DNA of 64,000 nt from JAIBBD01 sp041390685 (lineage in GTDB: Bacteria; Chloroflexota; Dehalococcoidia; UBA2979). The translations under genes were made by a program, and so were the position numbers. The notes beneath the pieces are model-generated. The model was not told the origin of the DNA, made no database searches, and saw nothing but the letters and a program-made list of their open reading frames with translations. The stretch is from assembly GCA_041390685.1 (NCBI GenBank), contig JAWKPL010000001.1, positions 868,001-932,000 of the forward strand, read 5' to 3'. This document shows, piece by piece, positions 8,679 through 17,013 of the stretch (position 1 is the first letter of the stretch; each line of letters starts with the position of its first letter).

Positions 8679-10011
8679 GCGCGCGCTGGGACTCCTCGCG
8701 CTCATGGCGCTCGTGATGGGTGTCCTCGCAATCAGCTCGCCCGCGCCGTTCGGCGCGACGCGCGCGGAGGCGTGCGCGTTCCTGCGTACGCCCTCGTCGT
8801 ACGAAGCGGACGAGCGGCGCACGAGCTACGCCCTCGCGATGGACGCCGCGGCCATGAACGCGCTCTTTCCGGGCGACGACTACTTCGGTCTGCCGGCGCT
8901 CAAGGTCGGGCCACGATCGAACCGCGTCGACGGTGCGGCCCGTATGCCTGCGACACTGTTGCGGGCCATCGGATGGGTCGAGTCGAACTCCGCCATGGCC
9001 GCGCGTTCGGTCTCGTATGAGTCGGTGGGCCCCGCACTCGTCTCGTTCGACTGCGGGTACGGCATCATGCAGGTGACCAGCGGGATGACGACGCCCCTGG
9101 GCGCCGACAATCAGCCCACGGTCAACCAGGCGCGCGTCGCGGCGCATTACCTCTACAACATCGCGCGAGGCGCCGCGATCCTGGCCGCGAAGTGGAACGA
9201 GGCGCCGGCATCACGACCGATCGCGGGCACCGACACAAACTCGGACCCTTCGATCATCGAGAACTGGTACTACGCCGTCTGGGGCTACAACGGCTTCACG
9301 GGGCCCGGGGCGGTGCAGTCCAACCACCCGCTCGACCCTCGATTCAGTGCGACCCGCGAGCGCTGGAAGTGCGACGGTACGCAGTCGCGGACACGCTACC
9401 CGTACCAGGAGGTGGTCTGGGGCTGCATGGCATCGCCTCCGACTCGCGCCGGGCAGCAACTCTGGACGCCGATCGCCGCGTCGCTACCGAACCTGTCCGA
9501 CCCGCGATTCGCCGGCCCCCTCAGCCTGAGCAACTTCGCGCCCCCGTTCTCGTCGATGGACATCCCCACCGCGCAGCCATCGCATACCCAGGCGGCGCCC
9601 ACGATTCCCGGCGACTTCCCGTCACGCGTCCTCGGGTCGCCGGTGCTGAGCGTATCTGAGACCTCCATCCAGCTCGGACTCGACGGTAGCGGCGCCGCAG
9701 CGAAAGCCACGGTCACGGTTGCGAACAGCGGGAGCGGGATTCTCGTATGGAGCGCGATCCCCTCGGCGAACTGGATCGTGATCGACCCGCCGGCCGGGGT
9801 CGCGCTTGGCCCCGAAGTTGCCTGCGGGTCCGGCTGCATCCGCGGCGCCACGTTCACCGTGACACTCAATCCGGCGGCGCTCCCCCAGTCGATGACGTCC
9901 GGCAGCATCACGGTCAGCGCGGCGAACGGAACGTCTGAGCCGGTGGTCGTGACGATCAATGCCGAGGCCGATTTCGAGCTGCCGGCCCCGGGCACGAGCC
10001 GAGCGTACTAA
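8665..10011 (+). CDS. Secreted lytic transglycosylase-like protein with C-terminal Ig-like domain
   Basis: A signal peptide is evident (RALGLLALMALVMGVLA then a cleavage-like region ATRAEA). The central domain holds LLRAIGWVESN with a catalytic-type Glu, followed by CGYGIMQVTSG, the SLT-like lysozyme fold signature. WYYAVWGYNGF resembles the third family motif. The last ~120 residues form a BACON/Ig-like beta-sandwich (SETSIQLGLDGS ... SGSITVSA). The start is one of three consecutive codons (GTG-ATG-ATG at 8665-8673) inside the end of the upstream propeller gene. Predicted to act on peptidoglycan. Confidence 0.8.
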   Translation: MMMSKRALGLLALMALVMGVLAISSPAPFGATRAEACAFLRTPSSYEADERRTSYALAMDAAAMNALFPGDDYFGLPALKVGPRSNRVDGAARMPATLLRAIGWVESNSAMAARSVSYESVGPALVSFDCGYGIMQVTSGMTTPLGADNQPTVNQARVAAHYLYNIARGAAILAAKWNEAPASRPIAGTDTNSDPSIIENWYYAVWGYNGFTGPGAVQSNHPLDPRFSATRERWKCDGTQSRTRYPYQEVVWGCMASPPTRAGQQLWTPIAASLPNLSDPRFAGPLSLSNFAPPFSSMDIPTAQPSHTQAAPTIPGDFPSRVLGSPVLSVSETSIQLGLDGSGAAAKATVTVANSGSGILVWSAIPSANWIVIDPPAGVALGPEVACGSGCIRGATFTVTLNPAALPQSMTSGSITVSAANGTSEPVVVTINAEADFELPAPGTSRAY

Positions 10012-10066
10012 CGCCGCAGTGTCCCGCACGTCCTACACTGGGCGACATCGGGATTCGGGAGGCTCT

Positions 10067-10543
10067 ATGTTGAAGCGGTGGGCCGATGCGGTCCGCAGGA
10101 ACCACGCGCTCGAGCATGCGACGGTCGCCGTGCTGCTTGCTCGCCACGGCCCGACCCGCCTCGCGGGCCGCGCCAGCGTCGACGGGTTCCTGATCGCCGG
10201 CGATGTGGACTCTGAAGAGCTGACCTCGTGCGCGCAGGAGGCACTGCGGCGCCTGAAGGCGGGGCAGGCGGGGCTCGCCGTGTCGCCACTGTGCGGCACG
10301 AATATCGCCGTGTCGGGACTGATGGCAGCCGCGGCGGCAACCGCGGTCCTCTCGAACGGCAGGCCCGGAGGACGGCTGTCGAACGCGTTCATGGCTGCCA
10401 TGGTGGCCGTAGTCGCCGCCCAGCCCGTCGGGCGGCTCGTGCAGCAGCACGTCACGACCCGCGCTGACCTCGATGACGTCGAGATCGTCGACACTCGGAC
10501 AGTGTTTCGAGGCCTGCGAAAGGTGCGGACGAAGGTACGATGA
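10067..10543 (+). CDS. DUF6391-type small membrane-associated protein
   Basis: A 158-residue protein beginning MLKRWADAVRRNHALEHATV, a conserved N-terminus of the DUF6391 group (NHALEHAT), followed by LAGRASVDGFLIAGDVD and two hydrophobic segments (AVSGLMAAAAATAVL and AFMAAMVAVVAA). The ATG at 10067 was chosen because it is preceded by GGGAGG and because the conserved region starts there. Function unknown. It converges with pyrE. Confidence 0.72.
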   Translation: MLKRWADAVRRNHALEHATVAVLLARHGPTRLAGRASVDGFLIAGDVDSEELTSCAQEALRRLKAGQAGLAVSPLCGTNIAVSGLMAAAAATAVLSNGRPGGRLSNAFMAAMVAVVAAQPVGRLVQQHVTTRADLDDVEIVDTRTVFRGLRKVRTKVR

Positions 10544-10601
10544 CGCCGGCCTGAGCGGATGACCCGCGGGAGCCCGTTGTCCGTTCGTGGCCTGCCCTCG
10601 A

Positions 10602-11303
10602 TCAGGTGACCGTCAGCGGGACGCCTTCACGACACAGAGGGCACTCCCCTGGCTCGTACGTCTGCAACGCGAACTCGGTGGCAGCGAAGAACGGCAAGTC
10701 GCCAAAGCGGGCGCTGCCACCCGACCGGTCGACGAGGACGGCCACGCCGACGGACGCTGCCCCGGTCGTCCGGACGGCAGCCAGGGTCTCGCGGACGGAC
10801 GCACCGCTCGTCAGGACATCATCGACCACGAGGACACGTTCGCCCGGTCGGAGGCGGAAATCGCGCTGGAAGGCGCGGCCTCCTCCGGACGCACGCTCGG
10901 CGAAGATGCCGCGCAGCCCGAGCTGTCGAGCGACCTCGTAGGCAAGGATGATGCCGCCGGTCGTCGGTCCGGCGACCGTCTCCGGCTCCAGGTGTCGCAT
11001 GGCCTGAGCGATCTTCTGGCACACCATCTCCGTGTACCGCGGCCACTGCAGGAGGTTGAACTTCTCGAGGTAGCGGTCGGAATGGCGGCCCGAATTGAGC
11101 TGGAAGTGCCCCTCGAGGATGGCGCCGGAGTCCTCGAGAGCGGCGGTTACCTCGCTGTCGACGGCGATGATGTGGCTCCCTGCGTAATGGAGACGCCAGA
11201 CTCGGCGCTCAGCCCGCCATGGTCGATCCGGCCGATGCGGCCCATGGGCCAGTACCGGAACTCGGCGCGTCCGATGAGTAAGGACTGGTCGAGCAGCCCC
11301 CAT
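10602..11303 (-). CDS. pyrE: Orotate phosphoribosyltransferase, unusual start
   Basis: Catalyses orotate + PRPP to OMP in pyrimidine synthesis. The PRPP loop VLVVDDVLTSGAS and the N-terminal SGRHSDRY are present; the C-terminal tail FALQTYEPGECPLC is normal. The conserved protein begins near the GAILEGHF segment. Upstream of it the only standard start codon in frame is the ATG at 11303, which would add ~44 residues unlike the family and overlap lepB by 157 nt. An ATC at 11171 preceded by AGGGAG fits the family length better. The core is certain; the true start is not. Confidence 0.88.
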   Translation of the reverse strand: MGAARPVLTHRTRRVPVLAHGPHRPDRPWRAERRVWRLHYAGSHIIAVDSEVTAALEDSGAILEGHFQLNSGRHSDRYLEKFNLLQWPRYTEMVCQKIAQAMRHLEPETVAGPTTGGIILAYEVARQLGLRGIFAERASGGGRAFQRDFRLRPGERVLVVDDVLTSGASVRETLAAVRTTGAASVGVAVLVDRSGGSARFGDLPFFAATEFALQTYEPGECPLCREGVPLTVT

Positions 11304-12115
11304 GAGTGGGAATCGTACGAGTTGTTCCGGTTGTCTCCCAGCACGAAGAGCTGGCCGTCCGGGACCGTCACCGGCCCGTAGTCGTACGTCGGTGCCTGAT
11401 CCAGGTACGGCTCGTTCTGGCGCACGCCGTCGAGGTAGACTTGCCCTCCTCGCACCTCGACTGTTTGGCCCGGAATACCGACGACGCGCTTGATGAAGTC
11501 GCGGTTCTGGTCCTGCGGGAACTTGAACACGACCACGTCGCCGGTCTCGGGTGTCCCGAAGGGGCGCCAGTCGTCCTTGTCGGTGAAGGGCAACCAGGAG
11601 AGGTCAAAGCTGCGGTACGCGAGCTTGTTCACGATGAGCATCTCGCCATTGTGGAAGGTCGGCTCCATCGAGCCGCCGTCGACAACGAAGTTCTGCGCGA
11701 CGGAACGGACGAGGAGGAACATCAGCAGCGCGAGCGCGAGCACCTCGACCGTCTCGATCAGGCCGTGCATGCCCCATGGCCAGAACGAGGAGCTCGTCTC
11801 CTCGGCTTCCGGCTCCTGGTCGAAGACATCGTGCTCGGCGGCCCCCTCCTGCGTGGGCGACCATGGCGAGCGTCCCCCGGGCCCGGCGACGGGAATCGCC
11901 GCCTCGCCCGTGGCAGCCCCGGGATATCGCGAGAGCGACGAAAAGGACACGGAGCCGACAGTGGTGCCGGGGGCAACGGAATCCGCAACGCCAGGCGCCG
12001 TTTCGCTGTGGGCTGGTTCCGGGGGGTGGGGCTCGCTCGAAACACTGTGGACCGAAGCCGGCTCTTCCGCGGGATCCGTTCCGGATCCCGCCTCGGCCGG
12101 TGGTGTATCTGACAT
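11147..12115 (-). CDS. lepB: Signal peptidase I
   Basis: Membrane-bound Ser/Lys endopeptidase removing export signal peptides; 322 residues. The first ~105 residues are an acidic, Pro/Ser-rich cytoplasmic extension not found in minimal family members. A transmembrane helix follows (VLALALLMFLLV), then GGSMEPT with the catalytic Ser, RDFIKRVVG with the catalytic Lys, and GDNRNNSYDSHSWG. The ATG at 12115 is preferred over a GTG at 12157 because a TATACT box lies only 7 nt upstream. The 3' end overlaps the possible 5' extension of pyrE. Confidence 0.93.
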   Translation of the reverse strand: MSDTPPAEAGSGTDPAEEPASVHSVSSEPHPPEPAHSETAPGVADSVAPGTTVGSVSFSSLSRYPGAATGEAAIPVAGPGGRSPWSPTQEGAAEHDVFDQEPEAEETSSSFWPWGMHGLIETVEVLALALLMFLLVRSVAQNFVVDGGSMEPTFHNGEMLIVNKLAYRSFDLSWLPFTDKDDWRPFGTPETGDVVVFKFPQDQNRDFIKRVVGIPGQTVEVRGGQVYLDGVRQNEPYLDQAPTYDYGPVTVPDGQLFVLGDNRNNSYDSHSWGLLDQSLLIGRAEFRYWPMGRIGRIDHGGLSAESGVSITQGATSSPSTAR

Positions 12116-12122
12116 CTCTTCG

Positions 12123-12128
12123 AGTATA
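12123..12128 (-). promoter_or_regulatory. Candidate -10 box, leaderless lepB promoter
   Basis: On the minus strand TATACT ends 7 nt before the lepB ATG at 12115, placing a predicted transcription start at or next to the start codon. No convincing -35 hexamer was seen. Read as a leaderless-transcript promoter; inference from spacing only. Confidence 0.4.
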
Positions 12129-12160
12129 GCAGCGCACCGTGTAGCGTCTCGGCGCACGTC

Positions 12161-12988
12161 TCAAAAACGGAACGCAGACCCAAGCAGCTCGATGCGCTGC
12201 GCCGCCACTTCGGCAACCGCGGCGCGGCCCGCGCGGAGCGCGGGGCGCGGGTCGCCGCCAGACGCACCTGCGAGCGCGTGCGCGAACGCCGAGTGGATTT
12301 CCGTGCTGATGTTGACCTTGCGGATGCCGGCGCGCACCGCTGCGCGCAGATCCTCGGCGGTTACACCGGAACCTCCATGCAGCACGAGCGGGAGTCCGCG
12401 CACGGCGGCACGCAGCTCCTGAACCAGGTCGAGGCGGACGGCGCCCGCCAGTCCATGCGCCGTCCCCACGGATACGGCGAGTGCATCGACGCGCGTCTGA
12501 TCCACAAAGCGCCTCGCCGAATCGGGATCCGTGAGCACCGCCTCCGAGGTGACGACTCCGGGCTCACGGCCGCCGACGTGTCCGAGTTCCGCCTCGAGCG
12601 CGAGTCCGGCCTCAAGCGCGACTCTTCCCGCATCGAGCGTATCGCGGAGGTTGCGCTCGAACGGCAGCGTTGAGCCGTCGAACATCAACGAAGTGAAGCC
12701 CGCCCGCGCCGCCGCTCGCAGGAGGTCGACGCTGCCGCCGTGGTCGAGATGGACCGCGACGGGCGTCTGTGCGCGGGCCGCGAGGGCGCGCGCGAAGGCG
12801 GCTGCCACCTCCACGCCCCCGACGTGATCGAGGTTGCTCTGGTTGAACTGCAAGAGTACCGGGGAGCGCTTCGCGGCTGCCGCGTCGAGCACTCCGAGGG
12901 CGAGCTCCAGGTTCGAGACGTTGAATCCCGGCACCGCGTAACCGCGCGCCTCGGCATCCGCGAGCAACTCCTTGCCTGAGGCGAGCAT
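12161..12988 (-). CDS. fba: Class II fructose-bisphosphate aldolase family
   Basis: A zinc-dependent ketose-bisphosphate aldolase, 275 residues. Conserved elements: YAVPGFNVSNLE, HLDHGG (zinc His and base), GFTSLMFDGS, EAELGHVGG, SVGTAHG, LVLHGGSGV and IRKVNISTE. The ATG at 12988 follows AGGAGG with 5 nt spacing, which fixes the start. Substrate choice (fructose-1,6- versus tagatose-bisphosphate) cannot be settled from sequence alone. It lies between lepB (same strand) and the divergent sigma-factor gene. Confidence 0.9.
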   Translation of the reverse strand: MLASGKELLADAEARGYAVPGFNVSNLELALGVLDAAAAKRSPVLLQFNQSNLDHVGGVEVAAAFARALAARAQTPVAVHLDHGGSVDLLRAAARAGFTSLMFDGSTLPFERNLRDTLDAGRVALEAGLALEAELGHVGGREPGVVTSEAVLTDPDSARRFVDQTRVDALAVSVGTAHGLAGAVRLDLVQELRAAVRGLPLVLHGGSGVTAEDLRAAVRAGIRKVNISTEIHSAFAHALAGASGGDPRPALRAGRAAVAEVAAQRIELLGSAFRF

Positions 12989-13076
12989 GCGACCTCCTGG
13001 GTGAGCGGCTTCCTGGTCCCTGTGCGACCGCAACCGGCACGCATGCTACGCTCGCGCGGCTGAGGAGCGCACCTCC

Positions 13077-13724
13077 GTGACCGAGCCTCCGATCACCCCA
13101 GCCACGCCGCGGGACGACGTGTTGCCGGACGACACGGCGGCGCTGGTGAGGCGAGCGCGGGCCGGCGAGGTCGCCGCCTTCAACGTCCTCGTCATGCAGC
13201 ACCAGGATGCCGCCTACTCGCTCGCCCTGCGGTTCCTCGGCTCTCAGCAGGCGGCCGAAGACGCCACACAGGAGGCGTTTCTCCGCGCCTACCGCGGCCT
13301 CGGACGGTTCGAGGGTGAGCGCTTCCGGCCGTGGCTGCTGAGCATCGTCGCGAACGCCGCGCGGGACGAACTGCGCAGGCAACGGCGGCGCCCCCAGCGT
13401 TCGCTCGATGCCGCCCGCGACGATCCGGACCGCACGACGATCGACCCACCCGACCCCGGCCCGTCGCCCGAAGCGACGGCGCTCCGCGGGGAGCTGCGGG
13501 GACACCTCGAGGCCGCGCTGCGCACCCTCCCGGAGGACTGGCGCATGGTCGTGTTGCTCTCCGATGTCCACGGACTGGCGTATGACGAGGTCGCCGCCGC
13601 GCTCGGCATCCCGGTCGGCACGGTGAAGTCTCGACTCAGCCGGGCGAGGGGGCGGCTGCGCGACCTGCTGCGGGCGACCCGGGAACCAGCGGGCGCCCAG
13701 GATCGTCTGGAAGACAGGCGGTAG
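13077..13724 (+). CDS. ECF-type RNA polymerase sigma factor
   Basis: A 215-residue sigma-70 family extracytoplasmic factor. Region 2 reads DAAYSLALRFLGSQQAAEDATQEAFLRAYRGL and continues to FRPWLLSIVANAARDELRR. A charged, Pro-rich linker follows, then region 4 with LPEDWRMVVLLSDVHGLAYDEVAAALGIPVGTVKSRLSRAR, a clear helix-turn-helix (quoted as positions ~150-190; key residues G-T-V-K-S-R). GTG start after GAGGAG. The next gene, sharing one base with the stop codon, looks like its membrane anti-sigma partner. Confidence 0.9.
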   Translation: MTEPPITPATPRDDVLPDDTAALVRRARAGEVAAFNVLVMQHQDAAYSLALRFLGSQQAAEDATQEAFLRAYRGLGRFEGERFRPWLLSIVANAARDELRRQRRRPQRSLDAARDDPDRTTIDPPDPGPSPEATALRGELRGHLEAALRTLPEDWRMVVLLSDVHGLAYDEVAAALGIPVGTVKSRLSRARGRLRDLLRATREPAGAQDRLEDRR

Positions 13725-15025
13725 TGCGGATGCAATGGTGGAAGTCTTGGCGTCGTGAGAGTGAACCGCAGCCGGATCCGGCTGCGGCGACCGACGTGTT
13801 CCTGTCCGCATACCTCGACGGGGATCTCGATACGCCTGAACGGCTGGCGCTGGAGCGACGGCTCGTTGACGACCCATCGCTGCACGACGCGTTCGAGGGC
13901 CTGCGCGACGTTGTGTCCGAGCTGCAGCAACTCGACGACCTGCGGGCGCCGCGCGCGTTTGCGCTTCCCGCCGCGACGGCCAGGCCTCGCGTGCTGGGGC
14001 CTCTCGAACTGGGGCTCCGCGTGGGGGCCGTCGCAGCAGCGGCGGCGTTCGTCGTCGTACTCGGGCTGGACGTGCAGCGCGGCGGCGCGGGGGGCGTCCG
14101 TGGCCAGGCGGCTCCGCTCCGGCTGCAGGCGGAATCGGCTTCATCGAGCTTCATCGCACCCGATGCCTCGGCAGCCGGCGCGGTTGCGGCGAGCGGCGCC
14201 TTCCGCGACGCAACGGCCGGAGGGGACGCCGACGCGAGCGCAGCGGAGGACGCTGTGACCGAGCCTGACATGGTCCCCACCTCGTTCGTCACACAGCCGG
14301 TCACTCCGGCGACGGCCCCGTCGCTTCCCGCGCAACCGCCGGACCGGGAGGAGACGCCGGCGGCGACACCGGTGCCGTCGAGGACGCCTGCGCTGGCGGT
14401 CACCTCGGCGTCCACTACCACGTCTGCGCTCCAGGCAACTCCGTCCGCGCGCGCTCTGACGCCGGCGGCCACCGCCGTGGCATCGAGCACGCCCGCCCTG
14501 GCACAGGCAGCCGCGCCGACGACGCCCGCAGCTGCCCCCACTCCGGCGGCAACAATGACGCCCGGTCCCGCGGGCGCACCCGCTGCACCGAGCACGGCAA
14601 CGACCGTTTCGACGCCGCAGCCGGCGGCCGCAGGTGGACAGGGGGCGGCGGGCAGCGCGCCCGCACTGCCCGCCGTGACTCCGGCGTCGCCGACCGGTGA
14701 TGAGCAGCCGGCGACCGAACCACCGATTCAGGACGATCCGGTGACGGAGACCGCGCCCGTGCCGGTCGCGCCGGCCGAGGAGCGGGGGGGCGGGGGCTTC
14801 GACAGCGATCTCGCGCCCGACCTGGGGTCGATCAAGCCCGTCCCGGCGCAACAGCCGGGCGGGTGGGGACAGAGCGTGACCCGAGTCGGCGTCACGCGCA
14901 CCGACCGGTTTGATGGCTTCCGTGCCGCCGAATTCGGCCTCGGGGGTCTCGCGCTCGGGCTTGGGAGCATGACGGGATGGCTGTGGTTCGCGCGCCGCCG
15001 TGGGGCGGCAGCGAGCGGGTTCTGA
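13724..15025 (+). CDS. Probable anti-sigma factor with long Pro/Ala/Thr-rich linker
   Basis: A 433-residue protein. Residues ~22-75 (VFLSAYLDGDLDTPERLALERRL) match the N-terminal helical part of zinc-less anti-sigma factors. A transmembrane helix follows at ~107-125 (AAAAAFVVVLGLDV), then ~250 residues of low-complexity Ala/Pro/Thr sequence, and a C-terminal hydrophobic segment (FGLGGLALGLGSMTGWLWFA) with RRR behind it. Start GTG (13724) or ATG (13730). The gene directly follows the sigma factor, the standard arrangement. The extracytoplasmic linker probably spans the cell wall. Confidence 0.75.
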   Translation: MRMQWWKSWRRESEPQPDPAAATDVFLSAYLDGDLDTPERLALERRLVDDPSLHDAFEGLRDVVSELQQLDDLRAPRAFALPAATARPRVLGPLELGLRVGAVAAAAAFVVVLGLDVQRGGAGGVRGQAAPLRLQAESASSSFIAPDASAAGAVAASGAFRDATAGGDADASAAEDAVTEPDMVPTSFVTQPVTPATAPSLPAQPPDREETPAATPVPSRTPALAVTSASTTTSALQATPSARALTPAATAVASSTPALAQAAAPTTPAAAPTPAATMTPGPAGAPAAPSTATTVSTPQPAAAGGQGAAGSAPALPAVTPASPTGDEQPATEPPIQDDPVTETAPVPVAPAEERGGGGFDSDLAPDLGSIKPVPAQQPGGWGQSVTRVGVTRTDRFDGFRAAEFGLGGLALGLGSMTGWLWFARRRGAAASGF

Positions 15026-15035
15026 GGAGGTCAAC

Positions 15036-15773
15036 GTGAACCGGAGTGGGGGCTGGATTGCGGCGGCGATGCTCGGGATCGTCGCTGTGGCGGTCGCGGG
15101 CTGCTCGAGTGAGACGCGAGTGTCCGTCGACCAGGAGCAACAAACGGGTATCTCGGTGAGTGGCACGGGGCGGGTCACCGTCGTGCCGGATATCGCGGTG
15201 GTTAACCTCGGCGTGGAGGTCACCCGGTCGAGCGTGGCGGATGCGCGCTCCGCGGCGGCGGACGCGATCGAGGCCGTGCAGTCTTCCCTGCGTCAGAACG
15301 GGGTGGACGACAAGGACATCGCAACGGCGTACTTCAGCATTCAACCCCAGTACGGGCCGGTGGACCCGGCAGACCGGAGCGGCAGCCCCAGGATCGTCGG
15401 CTACACCGTCATCAACCAGCTCGCCGTCAAAGTGCGCCGTATTGACGACCTGTCGCGTGTCGTCGATTCGGCGGTGGCGGCGGGCGGCGACGACGCGCGG
15501 GTCCAGAACGTCTCGTTCACCGTCGACCAGCCGGAGCAGTACCAGTCCGACGCGCGGGAGCAGGCGGTCGCGGACGCGCGCCAGCGCGCCGAGGAGCTGG
15601 CGCGGCTGGCCGGCGTCCAGCTCGGCCGTGCACGAGCCGTCTCCGAGACATCGGGCGTCTCAGCGGACGCGCGGTTCGCCGTCCCATCCGCGGCGGGCGC
15701 CGGAGAGACGTCCTTCAGTCCCGGAGAGACCGAGATCAGCCTGAGCGTCAGCGTGGTCTACGACATCGAGTAG
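15036..15773 (+). CDS. SIMPL-domain (DUF541) lipoprotein
   Basis: A 245-residue lipoprotein starting at GTG after GAGGAGG. The lipobox is VAGC at the end of a hydrophobic signal (IAAAMLGIVAVAVAGC). The mature part has the SIMPL pattern ISVSGTGRVTVVPD near the start, repeated strands (GYTVINQLAVKV), and DAREQAVADARQRAEELARLAG in the middle. Family members are periplasmic or surface proteins of unclear function, some linked to oxidative stress. It lies 10 nt after the anti-sigma gene, so probably in the same operon. Confidence 0.85.
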   Translation: MNRSGGWIAAAMLGIVAVAVAGCSSETRVSVDQEQQTGISVSGTGRVTVVPDIAVVNLGVEVTRSSVADARSAAADAIEAVQSSLRQNGVDDKDIATAYFSIQPQYGPVDPADRSGSPRIVGYTVINQLAVKVRRIDDLSRVVDSAVAAGGDDARVQNVSFTVDQPEQYQSDAREQAVADARQRAEELARLAGVQLGRARAVSETSGVSADARFAVPSAAGAGETSFSPGETEISLSVSVVYDIE

Positions 15774-15822
15774 TGTCGCCACTGCTCGTGATGGCCGCCC
15801 GAGCGGCCGCGCGATAGGATGC

Positions 15823-15847
15823 GAGGGAGGCGTTCGGCGCCTCCCTC
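15823..15847 (+). terminator. Strong hairpin between SIMPL gene and ribD
   Basis: GAGGGAGGCG and CGCCTCCCTC form a perfect 10-bp stem around a 5-nt loop TTCGG. There is no T tract after it, so intrinsic termination is uncertain. It may separate the sigma-factor operon from the riboflavin operon. No FMN-riboswitch consensus was recognised around it. Confidence 0.5.
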
Positions 15848-15895
15848 CCCGTCCACGAGCCTGCATCCGCGCGCAGCCGGCAGAGGCATGGTCTG

Positions 15896-17005
15896 ATGGC
15901 CGCATCCGAGTACATGCGTGTTGCCCTCGAAGAGGCGGCCCGCGCCCTTGGGCACTCGTCTCCGAATCCGGCCGTGGGCGCCATCCTCGTTAGAGACGGC
16001 GAGGTCGTTGGCCGCGGTCACACGCAGCCGCCGGGTGCAGCCCACGCCGAGGTGATGGCCCTCCGGGACGCCGGCGACCGCGCACGCGGCGCCACCGCGT
16101 ACGTCACCCTTGAGCCGTGCGGTCATCACGGGCGAACGCCGCCGTGCACGCGGGCGCTCATCGACGCGATGGTCGCGCGCGTCGTGTACGCCATCGAGGA
16201 CCCAGACCCGCTCGTCCGCGGTGAGGGGCACCGGCAGCTCGCAGAAGCCGGGGTTGCCGTGGAGCACGGAGACGGCGCCGAGGAGTCTTCGCGCCTGCTC
16301 GAGGGGTACCTGAAGCACCGCCGCACGGGGATGCCGTTCGTGATCGCGAAGTTTGCGGCCTCGCTCGACGGGCACATCGCCGCCGCCTCGGGCGATTCAC
16401 GGTGGGTGTCGGGGCCTGAGACGGCCGCGTGGATGCACCGCCAGCGCGCCACGCTCGACGCGATCGTCGTCGGCTCGCGGACGGTGCTCGTCGACGACCC
16501 ACAGCTCACGGCTCGCCCCGAGGGCGTGACGGATGCGACGCACCAGCCGCTGCGGATCGTCGTCGACTCGAGTGGACGCATCTCGCCGACGGCGCGCGTG
16601 CTCCAGCCGCCTCCCGCCACGCTCGTCGCAACGACGGAGTCCGCGCCCGAACGATGGCGCGAGTCGATCCGCCGCGCGGGCGCGGAGGTGCTCACGCTCC
16701 CGGAGCGGGACGGCCATGTGGACCTCGACGCGCTGCTCGGAGTGCTGGGCGGGCGCGGCGCGCTCACCGTGCTCTTCGAGGGGGGCGGCACCCTGCTGGG
16801 ATCGCTGTTTGATGCCCGGCTGGTCGACCGCGTTCAGGCGGTGATCGCCCCGCTGATTATCGGCGCTGCCGAGGCACCCTCGGCGGTCTCGGGCCGGGGG
16901 GCGTATCGTATGGCGGACGCTCCCCGCTTGCGCTCCGTCACCGTCGAGCGGTTTGGGGACGACGCGATGATTAGCGGCCTTCCCGAGTGGCCGGAACTGG
17001 ACTAG
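15896..17005 (+). CDS. ribD: Bifunctional diaminohydroxyphosphoribosylaminopyrimidine deaminase / reductase
   Basis: Second and third steps of riboflavin synthesis, 369 residues. The N-terminal deaminase domain has HAEVMAL and the zinc motif EPCGHHGRTPPC (residues ~49-85). The C-terminal reductase domain (from ~145) has VIAKFAASLDGHIA, SRWVSG and LFEGGGTLLGS. First gene of ribD-ribE-ribBA-ribH, a complete set for riboflavin from GTP and ribulose-5-phosphate, apart from the phosphatase step. Confidence 0.97.
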   Translation: MAASEYMRVALEEAARALGHSSPNPAVGAILVRDGEVVGRGHTQPPGAAHAEVMALRDAGDRARGATAYVTLEPCGHHGRTPPCTRALIDAMVARVVYAIEDPDPLVRGEGHRQLAEAGVAVEHGDGAEESSRLLEGYLKHRRTGMPFVIAKFAASLDGHIAAASGDSRWVSGPETAAWMHRQRATLDAIVVGSRTVLVDDPQLTARPEGVTDATHQPLRIVVDSSGRISPTARVLQPPPATLVATTESAPERWRESIRRAGAEVLTLPERDGHVDLDALLGVLGGRGALTVLFEGGGTLLGSLFDARLVDRVQAVIAPLIIGAAEAPSAVSGRGAYRMADAPRLRSVTVERFGDDAMISGLPEWPELD

Positions 17006-17013
17006 GAGATTCG

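Noticed and set aside
12612..14144. 510-codon minus-strand frame across the sigma-factor region
   Set aside because: It overlaps the certain sigma factor and the 5' part of the aldolase gene, is Arg/Pro-rich and unlike any family.
15774..15895. FMN riboswitch ahead of the riboflavin operon
   Set aside because: The 122-nt leader shows a strong hairpin but none of the conserved FMN-aptamer segments I would expect.
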